Source: Chryseosolibacter indicum
Lineage (GTDB): Bacteria > Bacteroidota > Bacteroidia > Cytophagales > Cyclobacteriaceae
Direction of reading: 5' to 3'
Assembly: GCF_018598585.1 (NCBI RefSeq)
Contig: NZ_JAHESD010000005.1
Location: forward strand, 117,981-181,980
DNA length: 64,000 nt
The position numbers were made by a program, and so were the translations under genes. The notes under the pieces are model-generated. The model worked only from the letters and a program-made list of their open reading frames with translations. It did no database searches and was not told where the DNA came from. Below are positions 44,878 to 53,090 of the stretch, one piece after another (the first letter of the stretch is position 1; each line of letters opens with the position of its first letter).

Positions 44878-45285
44878 TTATTGAGGTTTTTTATCTAATA
44901 CGTTAGTAGTAAAAGTAACCTGAGAACCTTCTGCGTTAACTGCATTTGAAACAATGGTAATAGGTTTATTTTGCTTACCCATTTTACCAGCACTGTTGAA
45001 AGAAATGCTTAGCTCTCCTTTTGCCCCTGGAGGAATTGGATCGCGAGGCCACCCCTTTGGGGTAGTGCAACCACAACTAACCTGAACATTTGTAATAATT
45101 AAAGGTTCATTACCGGTATTTGTGAAGTAATAAGTGTGCTCAACTTTATCACCTTGGTTAATATCACCAAAATCATGAGTTTTCTTATCCCAGGTAATGA
45201 CAGGTCCCTGAGTTGCCTTAGACTCCTGTCCAAACACCTGGACAGCGAAACCAAGTACAACGATTAAAAACAAAAACTTCTTCAT
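44878..45285 (-). CDS. DUF1573 exported protein
   Basis: A 135-residue protein with a signal peptide (1-19, cleavage after VFG) and one DUF1573 immunoglobulin-like domain: HDFGDINQGDKVEHTYYFTNTGNEPLIITNVQVSCGCTTP, then PPGAKGELSISFNSAGKMGKQNKPITIVSN. The CGC motif is a hallmark. The family is abundant in Bacteroidota, periplasmic or surface, with no defined role. It is alone, opposite to the Nudix gene. Confidence 0.93.
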   Translation of the reverse strand: MKKFLFLIVVLGFAVQVFGQESKATQGPVITWDKKTHDFGDINQGDKVEHTYYFTNTGNEPLIITNVQVSCGCTTPKGWPRDPIPPGAKGELSISFNSAGKMGKQNKPITIVSNAVNAEGSQVTFTTNVLDKKPQ

Positions 45286-45299
45286 ATTTTATTTTTTTT

Positions 45300-45307
45300 C
45301 AAATTTA
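45300..45307 (-). promoter_or_regulatory. Candidate -7 box for the DUF1573 gene
   Basis: Minus-strand TAAATTTG, an exact TAnnTTTG match, 14 bases before the DUF1573 start. The nearest TTG upstream is at a 17-base spacing, slightly short. Confidence 0.5.
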
Positions 45308-45388
45308 ACGATCAAACTTGATTCCAAAAACTTGATTTCGCTGTAAAACATATCATTAACACTTCTTTAACACTTAAATTTTTATGAC

Positions 45389-45419
45389 TTTGGCATTCCA
45401 CTTTATACCTGTAAATCTG
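45389..45419 (+). promoter_or_regulatory. Candidate promoter of the Nudix gene (TTTG-N19-TAAATCTG)
   Basis: -33 TTTG at 45389-45392 and a near-consensus -7 TAAATCTG at 45412-45419, spacer 19 bases, ending 10 bases before the ATG. Confidence 0.5.
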
Positions 45420-45429
45420 AGTTTTTAAT

Positions 45430-45894
45430 ATGGATGCAGAGGTAGCAAAAGTATACGGCAACAAAGTACGCGTTCGTGCGTGCGGCATTTGCCGAAAAGG
45501 TGATAGCATTCTCATGGTGAATCACATGGGAATTACAGATACTAACTTCTGGGCTCCCCCAGGAGGTGGTGTCGAATTTGGTGACTCTATAATTGAAACT
45601 ATTGAGAAGGAGTTTTGTGAAGAGACGGGACTTACCGTAAGCGTTGAGAGCTTTCTTTTTGGTTGTGAATACATTCAAGATCCCATTCATTCCATTGAAG
45701 TATTCTATAGTGTTAGCTCACAAAACGGAAAGGTTAAAAAAGGAAGTGACCCGGAAATTCAAATAATAGAAGCGGTACGCTTTATGTCATTTAATGAAAT
45801 TAAGAGATTACCGAAAGTTGAAGTACATGGAATCTTTCATTTGGTTGAAACAGTGGCGGATTTAGAGAATTTGAAGGGTTTTTATCGTATTTAA
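45430..45894 (+). CDS. Nudix hydrolase
   Basis: A 154-residue pyrophosphohydrolase of the Nudix fold. The Nudix box reads GGVEFGDSIIETIEKEFCEETGL: compared with the consensus, Asp replaces the first Glu and Lys replaces Arg, while the EExGU metal-binding core (EETGL) is intact. The substrate, a nucleoside diphosphate linked to another group, cannot be predicted. It is a single gene with its own candidate promoter and a very short leader. Confidence 0.9.
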   Translation: MDAEVAKVYGNKVRVRACGICRKGDSILMVNHMGITDTNFWAPPGGGVEFGDSIIETIEKEFCEETGLTVSVESFLFGCEYIQDPIHSIEVFYSVSSQNGKVKKGSDPEIQIIEAVRFMSFNEIKRLPKVEVHGIFHLVETVADLENLKGFYRI

Positions 45895-45983
45895 TTAAAT
45901 TTTCATCATTAACTACTATTTATATTACATCATAAAATCTCTATTATTGTAGGAGAATGTAAAGACACATTAAACGACACGAT

Positions 45984-46883
45984 TTGCACACAGCCGCGCT
46001 TAATTTTAAGCTAATCAAGAAAATTAAAGATGAACGTTTTGATGAAGATCAGATTCATCTTTACTATTTGCTGATTCATATGGGCACACGTGATTTGCAG
46101 GTGGGTGTCATTAATTCTGAAGATGACCGGATGTTACTGTTGGAAGATTACGTATTCCCTTCCCTTAACTCCCATCAGGACCTCCTTAGAATCCTGGAAA
46201 GTTTATTTGACTCACACGCTTTTCTTAAGGCTGCTTTCTGGCACCAGATAAAAATCTGTATTAAACACAACAAGTTTGTTCAGGTGCCTGAAGTTTTATT
46301 TTTGGAGGAGGCTAGCTATGATTATCTAAAGTATAATGCTGCCGTTGACCCTGATGAAGAAGATATCGTTTATATCACCAATCCTAGATCTAAGGCTGTA
46401 ACAATTTTCTCCATACAGAAGGACCTCAAAAATTGGCTCGATAGTCTTTATCCCAATAATCCTCCTGTGTACCTGCATCAGTCTGCTTCCCTTATTGAGG
46501 GGGTAACACAATTTGCACTCAACAGGAAAGAGCAGTTTCTATACATTTATGTAGATCGCTTCAAGCTCCATATTATTTCCTGCTCTAAAGGAAAACTACT
46601 TTACTACAATCAGTTTGTTATAAAACAGTTTTCGGATTACATTAAATTTATCATGCTTGTAATAAAGTCGTTAAACTTTAATCAACGTACCAGCCAGGTA
46701 ATGCTTTGGGGTTATATAGGAAAAACCTCTCCGCATTACCATGAATTTTACAAGTATGTAAACAACGTAGTATTTGGTCACCGACCTTCCTTCATCAGCT
46801 ATGGCTATATGTTTGATGAAATACAGGACCATCATTTCTTTGATTTATACAGCATGCATTTATTGGGAAGTAAAAAGAAATAG
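45984..46883 (+). CDS. DUF3822 family protein
   Basis: A 299-residue soluble protein of the Bacteroidota-specific DUF3822 family, which has an actin-like ATPase-type two-lobed fold in related structures. Seen: DQIHLYYLLIHMGTRDLQVGVI, QFLYIYVDRFKLHIISCSKGKLLYYNQF and a C-terminal GYMFDEIQDHHFFDLYSMHLLG. TTG at 45984 is used as start since no ATG precedes residue 33. Function unknown. coaD follows after 19 bases, a pairing likely to mean co-transcription. Confidence 0.82.
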   Translation: MHTAALNFKLIKKIKDERFDEDQIHLYYLLIHMGTRDLQVGVINSEDDRMLLLEDYVFPSLNSHQDLLRILESLFDSHAFLKAAFWHQIKICIKHNKFVQVPEVLFLEEASYDYLKYNAAVDPDEEDIVYITNPRSKAVTIFSIQKDLKNWLDSLYPNNPPVYLHQSASLIEGVTQFALNRKEQFLYIYVDRFKLHIISCSKGKLLYYNQFVIKQFSDYIKFIMLVIKSLNFNQRTSQVMLWGYIGKTSPHYHEFYKYVNNVVFGHRPSFISYGYMFDEIQDHHFFDLYSMHLLGSKKK

Positions 46884-46902
46884 CTCCGATAGATTTAACA
46901 AA

Positions 46903-47376
46903 ATGGCAGAAAAGAAGATTGCACTTTTTCCAGGTTCGTTCGATCCCTTCACAAAAGGTCATGAAGATATCGTAAAGCGTGGACTTCAACTATTTGACGA
47001 AATTATTATTGCTATCGGCTATAACAGTCAGAAAAGCAACAGGTACTTTCCTATAGATGAAATGGTGAAGTACATCCAGCTGACTTTTAAAAATTATCCA
47101 AATATACAGGTTTATACCTATGCAGAGCTCACTGCTGAGTTTGCAAGAAGACATAAAGCAAAGTTTCTTTTAAGGGGAATAAGAAATACTACAGATTACG
47201 AGTACGAAAACAGTATTTCTCAAATTAACCGAAAACTTTATCACGACCTGGAGTCAGTCTTTCTTATAACTTCCCCTCAATTCGCCTGGATAAGTTCGTC
47301 TATTATTAGAGAGGTTCACAAGTATGGAGGTGATGTGTCTGACTTTTTACCTTTCGAGCTTAATGCAACCAAGTAA
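46903..47376 (+). CDS. coaD: Phosphopantetheine adenylyltransferase
   Basis: A 157-residue hexameric enzyme for the fourth step of coenzyme A synthesis: ATP plus 4'-phosphopantetheine gives dephospho-CoA. The nucleotidyl-transferase motif is TKGH in FPGSFDPFTKGHEDIV, followed by LRGIRNTTDYEYE and the ISSSIIRE ATP motif. The ATG at 46903 is the correct start; the frame extends further upstream inside the DUF3822 gene but those codons are not part of the enzyme. Confidence 0.97.
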   Translation: MAEKKIALFPGSFDPFTKGHEDIVKRGLQLFDEIIIAIGYNSQKSNRYFPIDEMVKYIQLTFKNYPNIQVYTYAELTAEFARRHKAKFLLRGIRNTTDYEYENSISQINRKLYHDLESVFLITSPQFAWISSSIIREVHKYGGDVSDFLPFELNATK

Positions 47377-47393
47377 TTTCAATCGCCGCTTTT

Positions 47394-48068
47394 TTAGGCT
47401 TCTACCTTACTGTAGTACTGCTCAAAAACGTAGCTGATTGATTTATACGAGTGCTCGAGGGCGTGGTACACTTCCTTCTGGCTCATCCACCTTGTCTCTT
47501 CTATGTCTTCTGCAAGTTGTGGTTTCATTCTGCTGTCATCTGTGCAATCCATTACATACCATCGTGTCTTTTTAAGCATGGCATGTTTGTTCATTGTATA
47601 GGTATGCCATGTGGTACATATCTTTCGACCAAGTTTCACAGAAACATTGCACTCTTCTTCAACCTCTCTTACAGCAGTTTGCTTATATTTTTCGTTTTTC
47701 TCCTTCTTGCCTTTGGGTAAGTCCCATTTTTTCATGCGGTAGATCATTAGAAATTTCTCTTTCTTCCTGATAAGGCCGCCCGCAGCTTTAACTATTTTAA
47801 ATTTTGTTCTCAGGTAATTTTTAACAGAGGCGTCGCTTTCTAAAGTGATATACAGTGAAAGGAGATTAGTGGGAACTTTTGAATCAAGGAAACCGAAAAT
47901 CAAATCAAAATCGGCGGTGTCGACGTTTTTGATCCAGACATGGTTTATGAACTTCGCTTGCGTTATTTCCTCGCTGGCTGCATCAATTACATTATTAATG
48001 CGACCTGGATCCGGCTCTTCTTTCGATTTAAAAATCCTTACCGGAATGTCGTTTATAAAAATGATCAT
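47394..48068 (-). CDS. Nudix-domain protein with N-terminal extension
   Basis: About 224 residues: an N-terminal alpha/beta part (1-110, IIFINDIPVRIF..) typical of Bacteroidota proteins next to coaD/pyrE, then a Nudix domain with AAGGLIRKKEKFLMIYRMKKWDLPKGKKEKNEKYKQTAVREVEEECNV region; the Nudix box core REVEEEC is intact, with Cys in place of Gly after EE. ATG at 48068 is chosen because the residues encoded upstream to 48173 look unlike the family. Convergent to coaD, divergent from pyrE. Substrate unknown. Confidence 0.88.
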   Translation of the reverse strand: MIIFINDIPVRIFKSKEEPDPGRINNVIDAASEEITQAKFINHVWIKNVDTADFDLIFGFLDSKVPTNLLSLYITLESDASVKNYLRTKFKIVKAAGGLIRKKEKFLMIYRMKKWDLPKGKKEKNEKYKQTAVREVEEECNVSVKLGRKICTTWHTYTMNKHAMLKKTRWYVMDCTDDSRMKPQLAEDIEETRWMSQKEVYHALEHSYKSISYVFEQYYSKVEA

Positions 48069-48229
48069 CCGTTTACGTTCATAATTACCATCATCGCAAA
48101 AGAATAAATATTTCTCAACCCGGCAAATCTCATAGAAAAATAAATTCTTCCTTTTTATAAAACACGTTTGCAATTCATATGTGAGCGATGTGGCTTAGAA
48201 ATAAAATCTACTCAAAATAAATTGAAAGG

Positions 48230-48261
48230 TTGCCGGTTAGCCTGATTTAGTCCTATTTTTG
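48230..48261 (+). promoter_or_regulatory. Promoter of pyrE (TTG-N21-TATTTTTG), leaderless arrangement
   Basis: -33 TTG at 48230-48232 and exact -7 TATTTTTG at 48254-48261 with a 21-base spacer. Only four bases separate the -7 box from the pyrE ATG at 48266, so transcription is expected to begin at or within a few bases of the start codon. Confidence 0.75.
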
Positions 48262-48265
48262 GCCC

Positions 48266-48919
48266 ATGTCACTCATTAAAGTACAGGCGGAAACTGCTGG
48301 CCCGATTGCAAAAATGTTATTGCAAATAGAAGCCATTAAGCTAAACACTGAAAGACCTTTTACCTGGAGTTCGGGATGGAAGTCCCCTATTTACTGCGAT
48401 AACAGACTTTCTCTCTCCTATCCTTCAGTAAGAACATCTATAAAGGAAGGGCTTGCTTCAGCGATTCGGCAAAATTTTCCAGGAGCTGAATCTATAGCTG
48501 GTGTTGCTACAGCAGGAATTGCACAGGGAGCTTTAGTAGCAGAAGCTTTAGACCTTGGTTTTCTTTATGTGAGACCTAAGCCAAAGGATCATGGCATGGA
48601 AAATCTCATTGAAGGCAAAGTTACTAAAGGTCAAAAGGTTGTCGTAATAGAAGACCTTGTTTCAACAGGAGGTAGTTCGCTTAAGGCAGTTGCTGCATTA
48701 CGTGAAGCCGGCTTTGTTGTATTAGGTATGGTATCTATTTTTAATTACGGTTTTGCCGTTGCAACTGAAAACTTTAAAGAGGCTGAAGTGCCTTTAATAA
48801 GCTTAAGTGATTATGCGCACCTTATACAGTTTGCTTTAGATCAAAAATATATAAACGAAGATCAACTAATTTCCTTAAAGGCGTGGAGAGTTGACCCTGC
48901 CAACTGGAAAAGAAGTTGA
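48266..48919 (+). CDS. pyrE: Orotate phosphoribosyltransferase
   Basis: A 217-residue enzyme converting orotate and PRPP to orotidine monophosphate in pyrimidine synthesis. Seen: FTWSSGWKSPIYCDNR (orotate site), YVRPKPKDHGMENLIEG (flexible loop) and the PRPP loop VVVIEDLVSTGGSSLKA. Length matches the family and the N-terminus lines up with relatives, so the ATG at 48266 is right even though it leaves no room for a ribosome-binding site behind the promoter. Confidence 0.97.
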   Translation: MSLIKVQAETAGPIAKMLLQIEAIKLNTERPFTWSSGWKSPIYCDNRLSLSYPSVRTSIKEGLASAIRQNFPGAESIAGVATAGIAQGALVAEALDLGFLYVRPKPKDHGMENLIEGKVTKGQKVVVIEDLVSTGGSSLKAVAALREAGFVVLGMVSIFNYGFAVATENFKEAEVPLISLSDYAHLIQFALDQKYINEDQLISLKAWRVDPANWKRS

Positions 48920-48958
48920 TGCAATTAAACAGCCAATAACGAAGGCAAAAGCATGTTA

Positions 48959-48990
48959 TTTGGATGCATACATCCGATTTAATACATTTA
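48959..48990 (+). promoter_or_regulatory. Candidate promoter of the acyl carrier gene (TTTG-N20-TACATTTA)
   Basis: -33 TTTG (48959-48962) and a one-mismatch -7 TACATTTA (48983-48990) with a 20-base spacer, ending 19 bases before the ATG. Confidence 0.45.
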
Positions 48991-49009
48991 CACGCAATAG
49001 ACCATTGCT

Positions 49010-49246
49010 ATGCATGATATCCCTAAAAAGGTAACTGAGATATTAATAGATAAACTTGGTATCGCAGAATCTGAAATTACACCCGACGCAAATTTTGTTA
49101 AAGACCTTGGAATAGACTCTCTTGATTACGCTGAAATCGTAATGGAGTTTGAGCAGGCATTTGATATCCGTATTCCTGATGATGATGCAGAGAAATTACA
49201 AACTTTTGGCCAGGCTGTGAAGTACATTGAAGCTAAAGTAAAGTAG
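49010..49246 (+). CDS. acpP: Acyl carrier protein
   Basis: A 78-residue four-helix acidic protein. The phosphopantetheine-attachment Ser is in LGIDSLDYAEIVMEFE (DSL motif, about residue 37). The CoA-derived arm would come from the product of the coaD pathway. The sequence is close to fatty-acid ACP but not clearly the only copy; it could be a second, dedicated ACP, since fab genes are not adjacent. The downstream 169 bases to the lipid kinase show no other feature. Confidence 0.88.
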   Translation: MHDIPKKVTEILIDKLGIAESEITPDANFVKDLGIDSLDYAEIVMEFEQAFDIRIPDDDAEKLQTFGQAVKYIEAKVK

Positions 49247-49415
49247 TAATTAAACACTTTAATTGGATTTTCTGCTGCTCCTTCATTGCTACAATGCTTA
49301 ACACAGTTCATAAATTTCTCCTGCCTGTTCCCGCAGATTTAAGTTATTCATAAGTGCAGTCAGCTATGAATAAAAACGATCTGTTGACGTGGATAAAAAA
49401 TCGTAATGTTGAGCC

Positions 49416-50315
49416 GTGAACGAAAGTAAGAAGGTATTATTCATTGTTAATAAGTATTCAGGAACAGAGTATCGCCCTGAAGTAGAAGGTAGAATTATTG
49501 AAGCTTGTGAAAAACAAGATATAGAATGTACTATTGAATTTACGCAAGGCCCTGGACATGCAACAGAATTAGCGCAACAGGTTGTCGATCACAAAATGTA
49601 TGACATGGTGGTTGCAGTTGGTGGTGACGGCACAGTAAACGAGGTAGCAAAAGGTCTTCTACATTCCTCCATACCTATGGGAATAATCCCCAAAGGGTCA
49701 GGAAATGGATTAGCCCGGCACCTTGGCATTTCTACAAAAATACCTTTGGCTATTAATTACCTATTTAATAGTCAAACCATCGCTATGGATACCTTTAAGG
49801 TGAATGGAAAACTCTCATTAAATGTATCAGGGATAGGCTTTGATGGCCATATTGCAAATCTCTTCGGCAAGGATAAAAAAAGAGGGCTCCAGGGGTACGC
49901 AAAATTAACGATAAGCGAATTTATTCGTTTCAAGGAATTTGAAGCAGAAATAACAACAGAAAATGCCTCCATAAAAAGAAAGGCTTTTATCATTGCTTTT
50001 GCAAATTCTTCACAATATGGTAACAACGCCCGTATTGCGCCAGCTGCCTCTGTGTGTGATGAAATACTCCACGTTTGCTACCTTCAAAAAGTACCTGCCT
50101 ACAGACTTGATTTTGTTTATAACTTCTTTAACGGAACAATCGAACAATCATCGTTCTGCGAAATTCATACAGCAAAAAAAGTGAATATTAAATTGAATAC
50201 ACCTATGGCCTTTCACATTGATGGTGAACCCTGCGGAGTTGATGATCATTTTCAAATTGAAATTGTTCCTCATTCATTACGGATCAATGTCCCTAAACAT
50301 AGCTTGAAGTTTTAA
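49416..50315 (+). CDS. Diacylglycerol/lipid kinase family protein
   Basis: A 299-residue YegS/DgkB-type lipid kinase. The catalytic glycine loop is VVAVGGDGTVNEVAKGLL (about 60-77), followed by IIPKGSGNGLARHLGI for nucleotide binding and VSGIGFDGHIANLF. The C-terminal beta-sandwich ends AFHIDGEPC. It phosphorylates diacylglycerol, sphingosine-like or phosphatidylglycerol substrates; which one cannot be told. It starts with GTG at 49416; no ATG fits. Cytoplasmic, peripheral to the membrane. Confidence 0.93.
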   Translation: MNESKKVLFIVNKYSGTEYRPEVEGRIIEACEKQDIECTIEFTQGPGHATELAQQVVDHKMYDMVVAVGGDGTVNEVAKGLLHSSIPMGIIPKGSGNGLARHLGISTKIPLAINYLFNSQTIAMDTFKVNGKLSLNVSGIGFDGHIANLFGKDKKRGLQGYAKLTISEFIRFKEFEAEITTENASIKRKAFIIAFANSSQYGNNARIAPAASVCDEILHVCYLQKVPAYRLDFVYNFFNGTIEQSSFCEIHTAKKVNIKLNTPMAFHIDGEPCGVDDHFQIEIVPHSLRINVPKHSLKF

Positions 50316-50488
50316 TTCTCCTGGGCACATCAAAGATTGGAATAAGATGTTCTTTTAGTTTCTTTTATTGTCTTCTAGACTTGTGCGCCTGTCATGTAAA
50401 ATCTACGACAGAACAAAATACCACATGGTGGGTTAGATCTATCCACGCTGTATTGCGTTAAATTCCTCTATAACAAACCTTATCCAAT

Positions 50489-51613
50489 ATGAAAATAATT
50501 CTATCCGTTTATTTAACGATGCTTGTTGGTTTTAGTTCAATAGCGCAAGGCCTTACTCAACCACCTAGCGGAGGAAATCAAAAGGCAAGTGTAACACAAT
50601 GGATTGGCCCCGTAAGTGTAACTATTAATTATAGCAGTCCGGATGTACATGCTCCTAATGGAGATGATCGTAAAGGACACATTTGGGGAGAACTCGTCCA
50701 TTATGGTTTTATCGATCAGGGTTTTGGACCTTCTAAAGCTGCACCCTGGAGAGCTGGTGCCAATGAAAACACAACCATAACTTTTTCTCATGATGTTAAA
50801 ATAAATGGTAAAGATCTTAAGGCAGGCACGTATGGATTATTTCTAGATGTTGAAAAAGACAATCCTTGGACGTGGATCTTTTCAAACAACTTCAATAGTT
50901 GGGGAAGCTATTATTATGACCCTAAAGAGGATGCTTTACGGGTAGAGACAAACACTGAAGAAGCACCTTATACTGAATTTTTAACGTATGGCTTTGATAC
51001 ACGAGCCTTAACCAAGGCTACTGCATTCCTTCAATGGGAGAACAAGCGTGTGCCTATGACGATTGAAGTGCCTCACATAAACGAGATTTACGTGAGTACT
51101 ATGCGTAATGAATTACGTGGCAACTTAGGCTTCGATTACAGAAACTTAATGACGGCAGCACAATTCTGCGTGCAAAATAACATCAATCTTGAAGAAGCAC
51201 TCCTTTGGGCAAACAAAGCAATAAGTGAGCCCTTTATCGGACAGGAAGAATTCAATACCCTTCAAACCAAAGCAATGGTGCTTGACGCAATGAACAGAAC
51301 GGCAGAGGCAGAAGCTACAATGAAGCAAGCAGTTAACCACCCCACAGCTTCAGTACAAGCCGTTCATCAATATGGTCGCATGCTTCTTACCCAGGGAAAG
51401 AACGAAAAAGCTATGGAAGTTTTTAAGTTAAACCGCCAGCGACATCCGGAAGATAAATTCACCACGTTTGTGGGTTTGGCTCGAGGATACACCGCAGTGG
51501 GAGACAAGAGAAATGCTATCAAGAATTGGGAGCTTGCTATAAAAAATCTTCCTGAAGACCAGAAGCCAAACTTAAGACTGTATGAAGGAGAACTTAAAAA
51601 GTTAAAAGGTTAA
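50489..51613 (+). CDS. DUF2911 exported protein
   Basis: A 374-residue protein with a signal peptide (1-20). The DUF2911 domain (about 30-200) has the motifs TINYSSPDVHAPNGDDRKGHIWG, WRAGANENTTITFSHDVKINGKDLKAGTYGLF and WGSYYYDPKEDALRV. A TPR-like helical part follows (about 220-365; MVLDAMNRTAEAEATMKQA, YGRMLLTQGKNEKAMEVF). The family is abundant in Bacteroidota, function unknown; the TPR part suggests protein binding. It is a single gene. Confidence 0.9.
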   Translation: MKIILSVYLTMLVGFSSIAQGLTQPPSGGNQKASVTQWIGPVSVTINYSSPDVHAPNGDDRKGHIWGELVHYGFIDQGFGPSKAAPWRAGANENTTITFSHDVKINGKDLKAGTYGLFLDVEKDNPWTWIFSNNFNSWGSYYYDPKEDALRVETNTEEAPYTEFLTYGFDTRALTKATAFLQWENKRVPMTIEVPHINEIYVSTMRNELRGNLGFDYRNLMTAAQFCVQNNINLEEALLWANKAISEPFIGQEEFNTLQTKAMVLDAMNRTAEAEATMKQAVNHPTASVQAVHQYGRMLLTQGKNEKAMEVFKLNRQRHPEDKFTTFVGLARGYTAVGDKRNAIKNWELAIKNLPEDQKPNLRLYEGELKKLKG

Positions 51614-51701
51614 ATTTTGTTCTACGTAAAGAAGAGATGGTCGTTTCTCTTCTTTACTTCATTCGAACTTCTCTGTTAGCTTAAGAATACTAAAACGCGC
51701 G

Positions 51702-52295
51702 TTATGATCTTTTGTTTTCGAGCCATGAAGAGGTAATGTCATTCAATACCTTTACCTTGTCAGCAAAGTCACCCTTTATCTTTTCACGTATCGCGTGCAG
51801 ATTATTTAGTAGCTGTTCTGTCTCTTCGGGAAGCGCTTCTTCAAGATATTCTCTTATACGTTTAGCCATTGTAGGAGATTTTCCATTGGTTGAAATCCCA
51901 ATCTTGATATCTCCTTTGGTAACTACCGAACCGAGGTAAAAGTCGCACAATGACGGTGTATCGGCAACGTTAATCAACACTCTTCTCTTCCTTGCCTCAT
52001 TGCGAATTGTTTCATGAAGGATACGATCATCAGTGGCCAGAATTACAAGGTCCTTGTCTTCAATGTCACTGTTCTCATAATGTTTTTCGATTAATTTTAT
52101 ATTCTTGTTTTGAGCTGCTATTTGCTTAACCTGATCGTTTATTGTTTTGGCAATAACAGTAACAATTGCGCCTGGACTACTTTTCAATAACGCGGTTAGT
52201 TTCTCTAGTCCTACATTTCCACCTCCAACAATAAGTGTATGAAGCTCTTCAAGTTTAAGAAAAACTGGAAATAAATTGTTGCGCTCTACCATCAA
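51702..52295 (-). CDS. Precorrin-2 dehydrogenase/ferrochelatase-type siroheme synthase
   Basis: A 197-residue protein like the N-terminal half of CysG (Met8p/SirC type). It oxidises precorrin-2 with NAD and may insert iron to give siroheme. The Rossmann motif is LIVGGGNVGLEKLTALL (about 18-34); NVADTPSLCDFYLGSVV and the GISTNGKSPTMAKRIREYLE motif of the dimer/chelatase domain follow. It lacks the methyltransferase half, which is supplied by the cobA gene 15 bases upstream. End of the siroheme operon. Confidence 0.92.
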   Translation of the reverse strand: MMVERNNLFPVFLKLEELHTLIVGGGNVGLEKLTALLKSSPGAIVTVIAKTINDQVKQIAAQNKNIKLIEKHYENSDIEDKDLVILATDDRILHETIRNEARKRRVLINVADTPSLCDFYLGSVVTKGDIKIGISTNGKSPTMAKRIREYLEEALPEETEQLLNNLHAIREKIKGDFADKVKVLNDITSSWLENKRS

Positions 52296-52310
52296 GAATC
52301 TGTATCAAAA

Positions 52311-53090
52311 CTACTTTGAAACTATATGGTTTGCTACAATTTTCTGCAGTTCCTTTCCTAGGCGTACCACCTCCCCCACCACAATAATTGCAGGGGAAGC
52401 AATTCCTTCTTCCCTTACAATTTCTGCAATTGTTGATGCCATACCAGAAACAAATTGCTGGTCTGGTAACGTCCCGTTTCTGATAACTGCTACGGGCGTA
52501 TCGCTTTTTCCGTAGGATACAAAGACCTGCATGATTTCTTCAATCTTATGTAGTCCCATAAGAATAATAACCGTGGCTGTTGACTGCGCGGCGAGTGATA
52601 TGTCTTTTGACATCTCTCCACTTTTGGTAGTACCAGTAACAACCCAAAAGCTTTCACTTATGCCACGTGATGTAACAGGGATATCAGCAGACGCAGGCAC
52701 AGCTATAGCACTCGACACACCTGGTACTACTTGTGTTTCTATTCCATGTTGATGCGCAAACTGTATTTCTTCAGTTGCACGACCAAACACAAACGGATCC
52801 CCTCCCTTTAGCCTTACTACGTGGCCATACAAGTAAGCAAACTCTACTATAAGTTCGTTGATTTCATCCTGTTTATAAGAATGTTCTCCTGCTCTTTTCC
52901 CTACGCAAATACCAGGCGTAGAAGAAGGTATATATGAAAGAATTTCTTCTGATATCAGAGCATCATACAAAACAATATCTGCCACCTTTAATGCATTAAT
53001 TGCTTTTAATGTAATCAGCTCAGGATCTCCGGGCCCTGCACCTACAAGCGTCAACCTCGGTTGTTTTTCAAATGCCAAAACTGATCTCAT
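52311..53090 (-). CDS. cobA: Uroporphyrinogen-III C-methyltransferase
   Basis: A 259-residue SAM-dependent enzyme that methylates uroporphyrinogen III twice to make precorrin-2. The motifs are LVGAGPGDPELITLKA (N-terminal) and GHVVRLKGGDPFVFGRATEE, with the family's PGVSSAIAVPASADIPVTSR and VILMGLHKIEEI later. Length is normal for stand-alone CobA. Its start overlaps the reductase gene by 4 bases, and the precorrin-2 dehydrogenase gene follows 15 bases after its stop, so siroheme is made from the same transcript as the enzyme that needs it. Confidence 0.96.
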   Translation of the reverse strand: MRSVLAFEKQPRLTLVGAGPGDPELITLKAINALKVADIVLYDALISEEILSYIPSSTPGICVGKRAGEHSYKQDEINELIVEFAYLYGHVVRLKGGDPFVFGRATEEIQFAHQHGIETQVVPGVSSAIAVPASADIPVTSRGISESFWVVTGTTKSGEMSKDISLAAQSTATVIILMGLHKIEEIMQVFVSYGKSDTPVAVIRNGTLPDQQFVSGMASTIAEIVREEGIASPAIIVVGEVVRLGKELQKIVANHIVSK

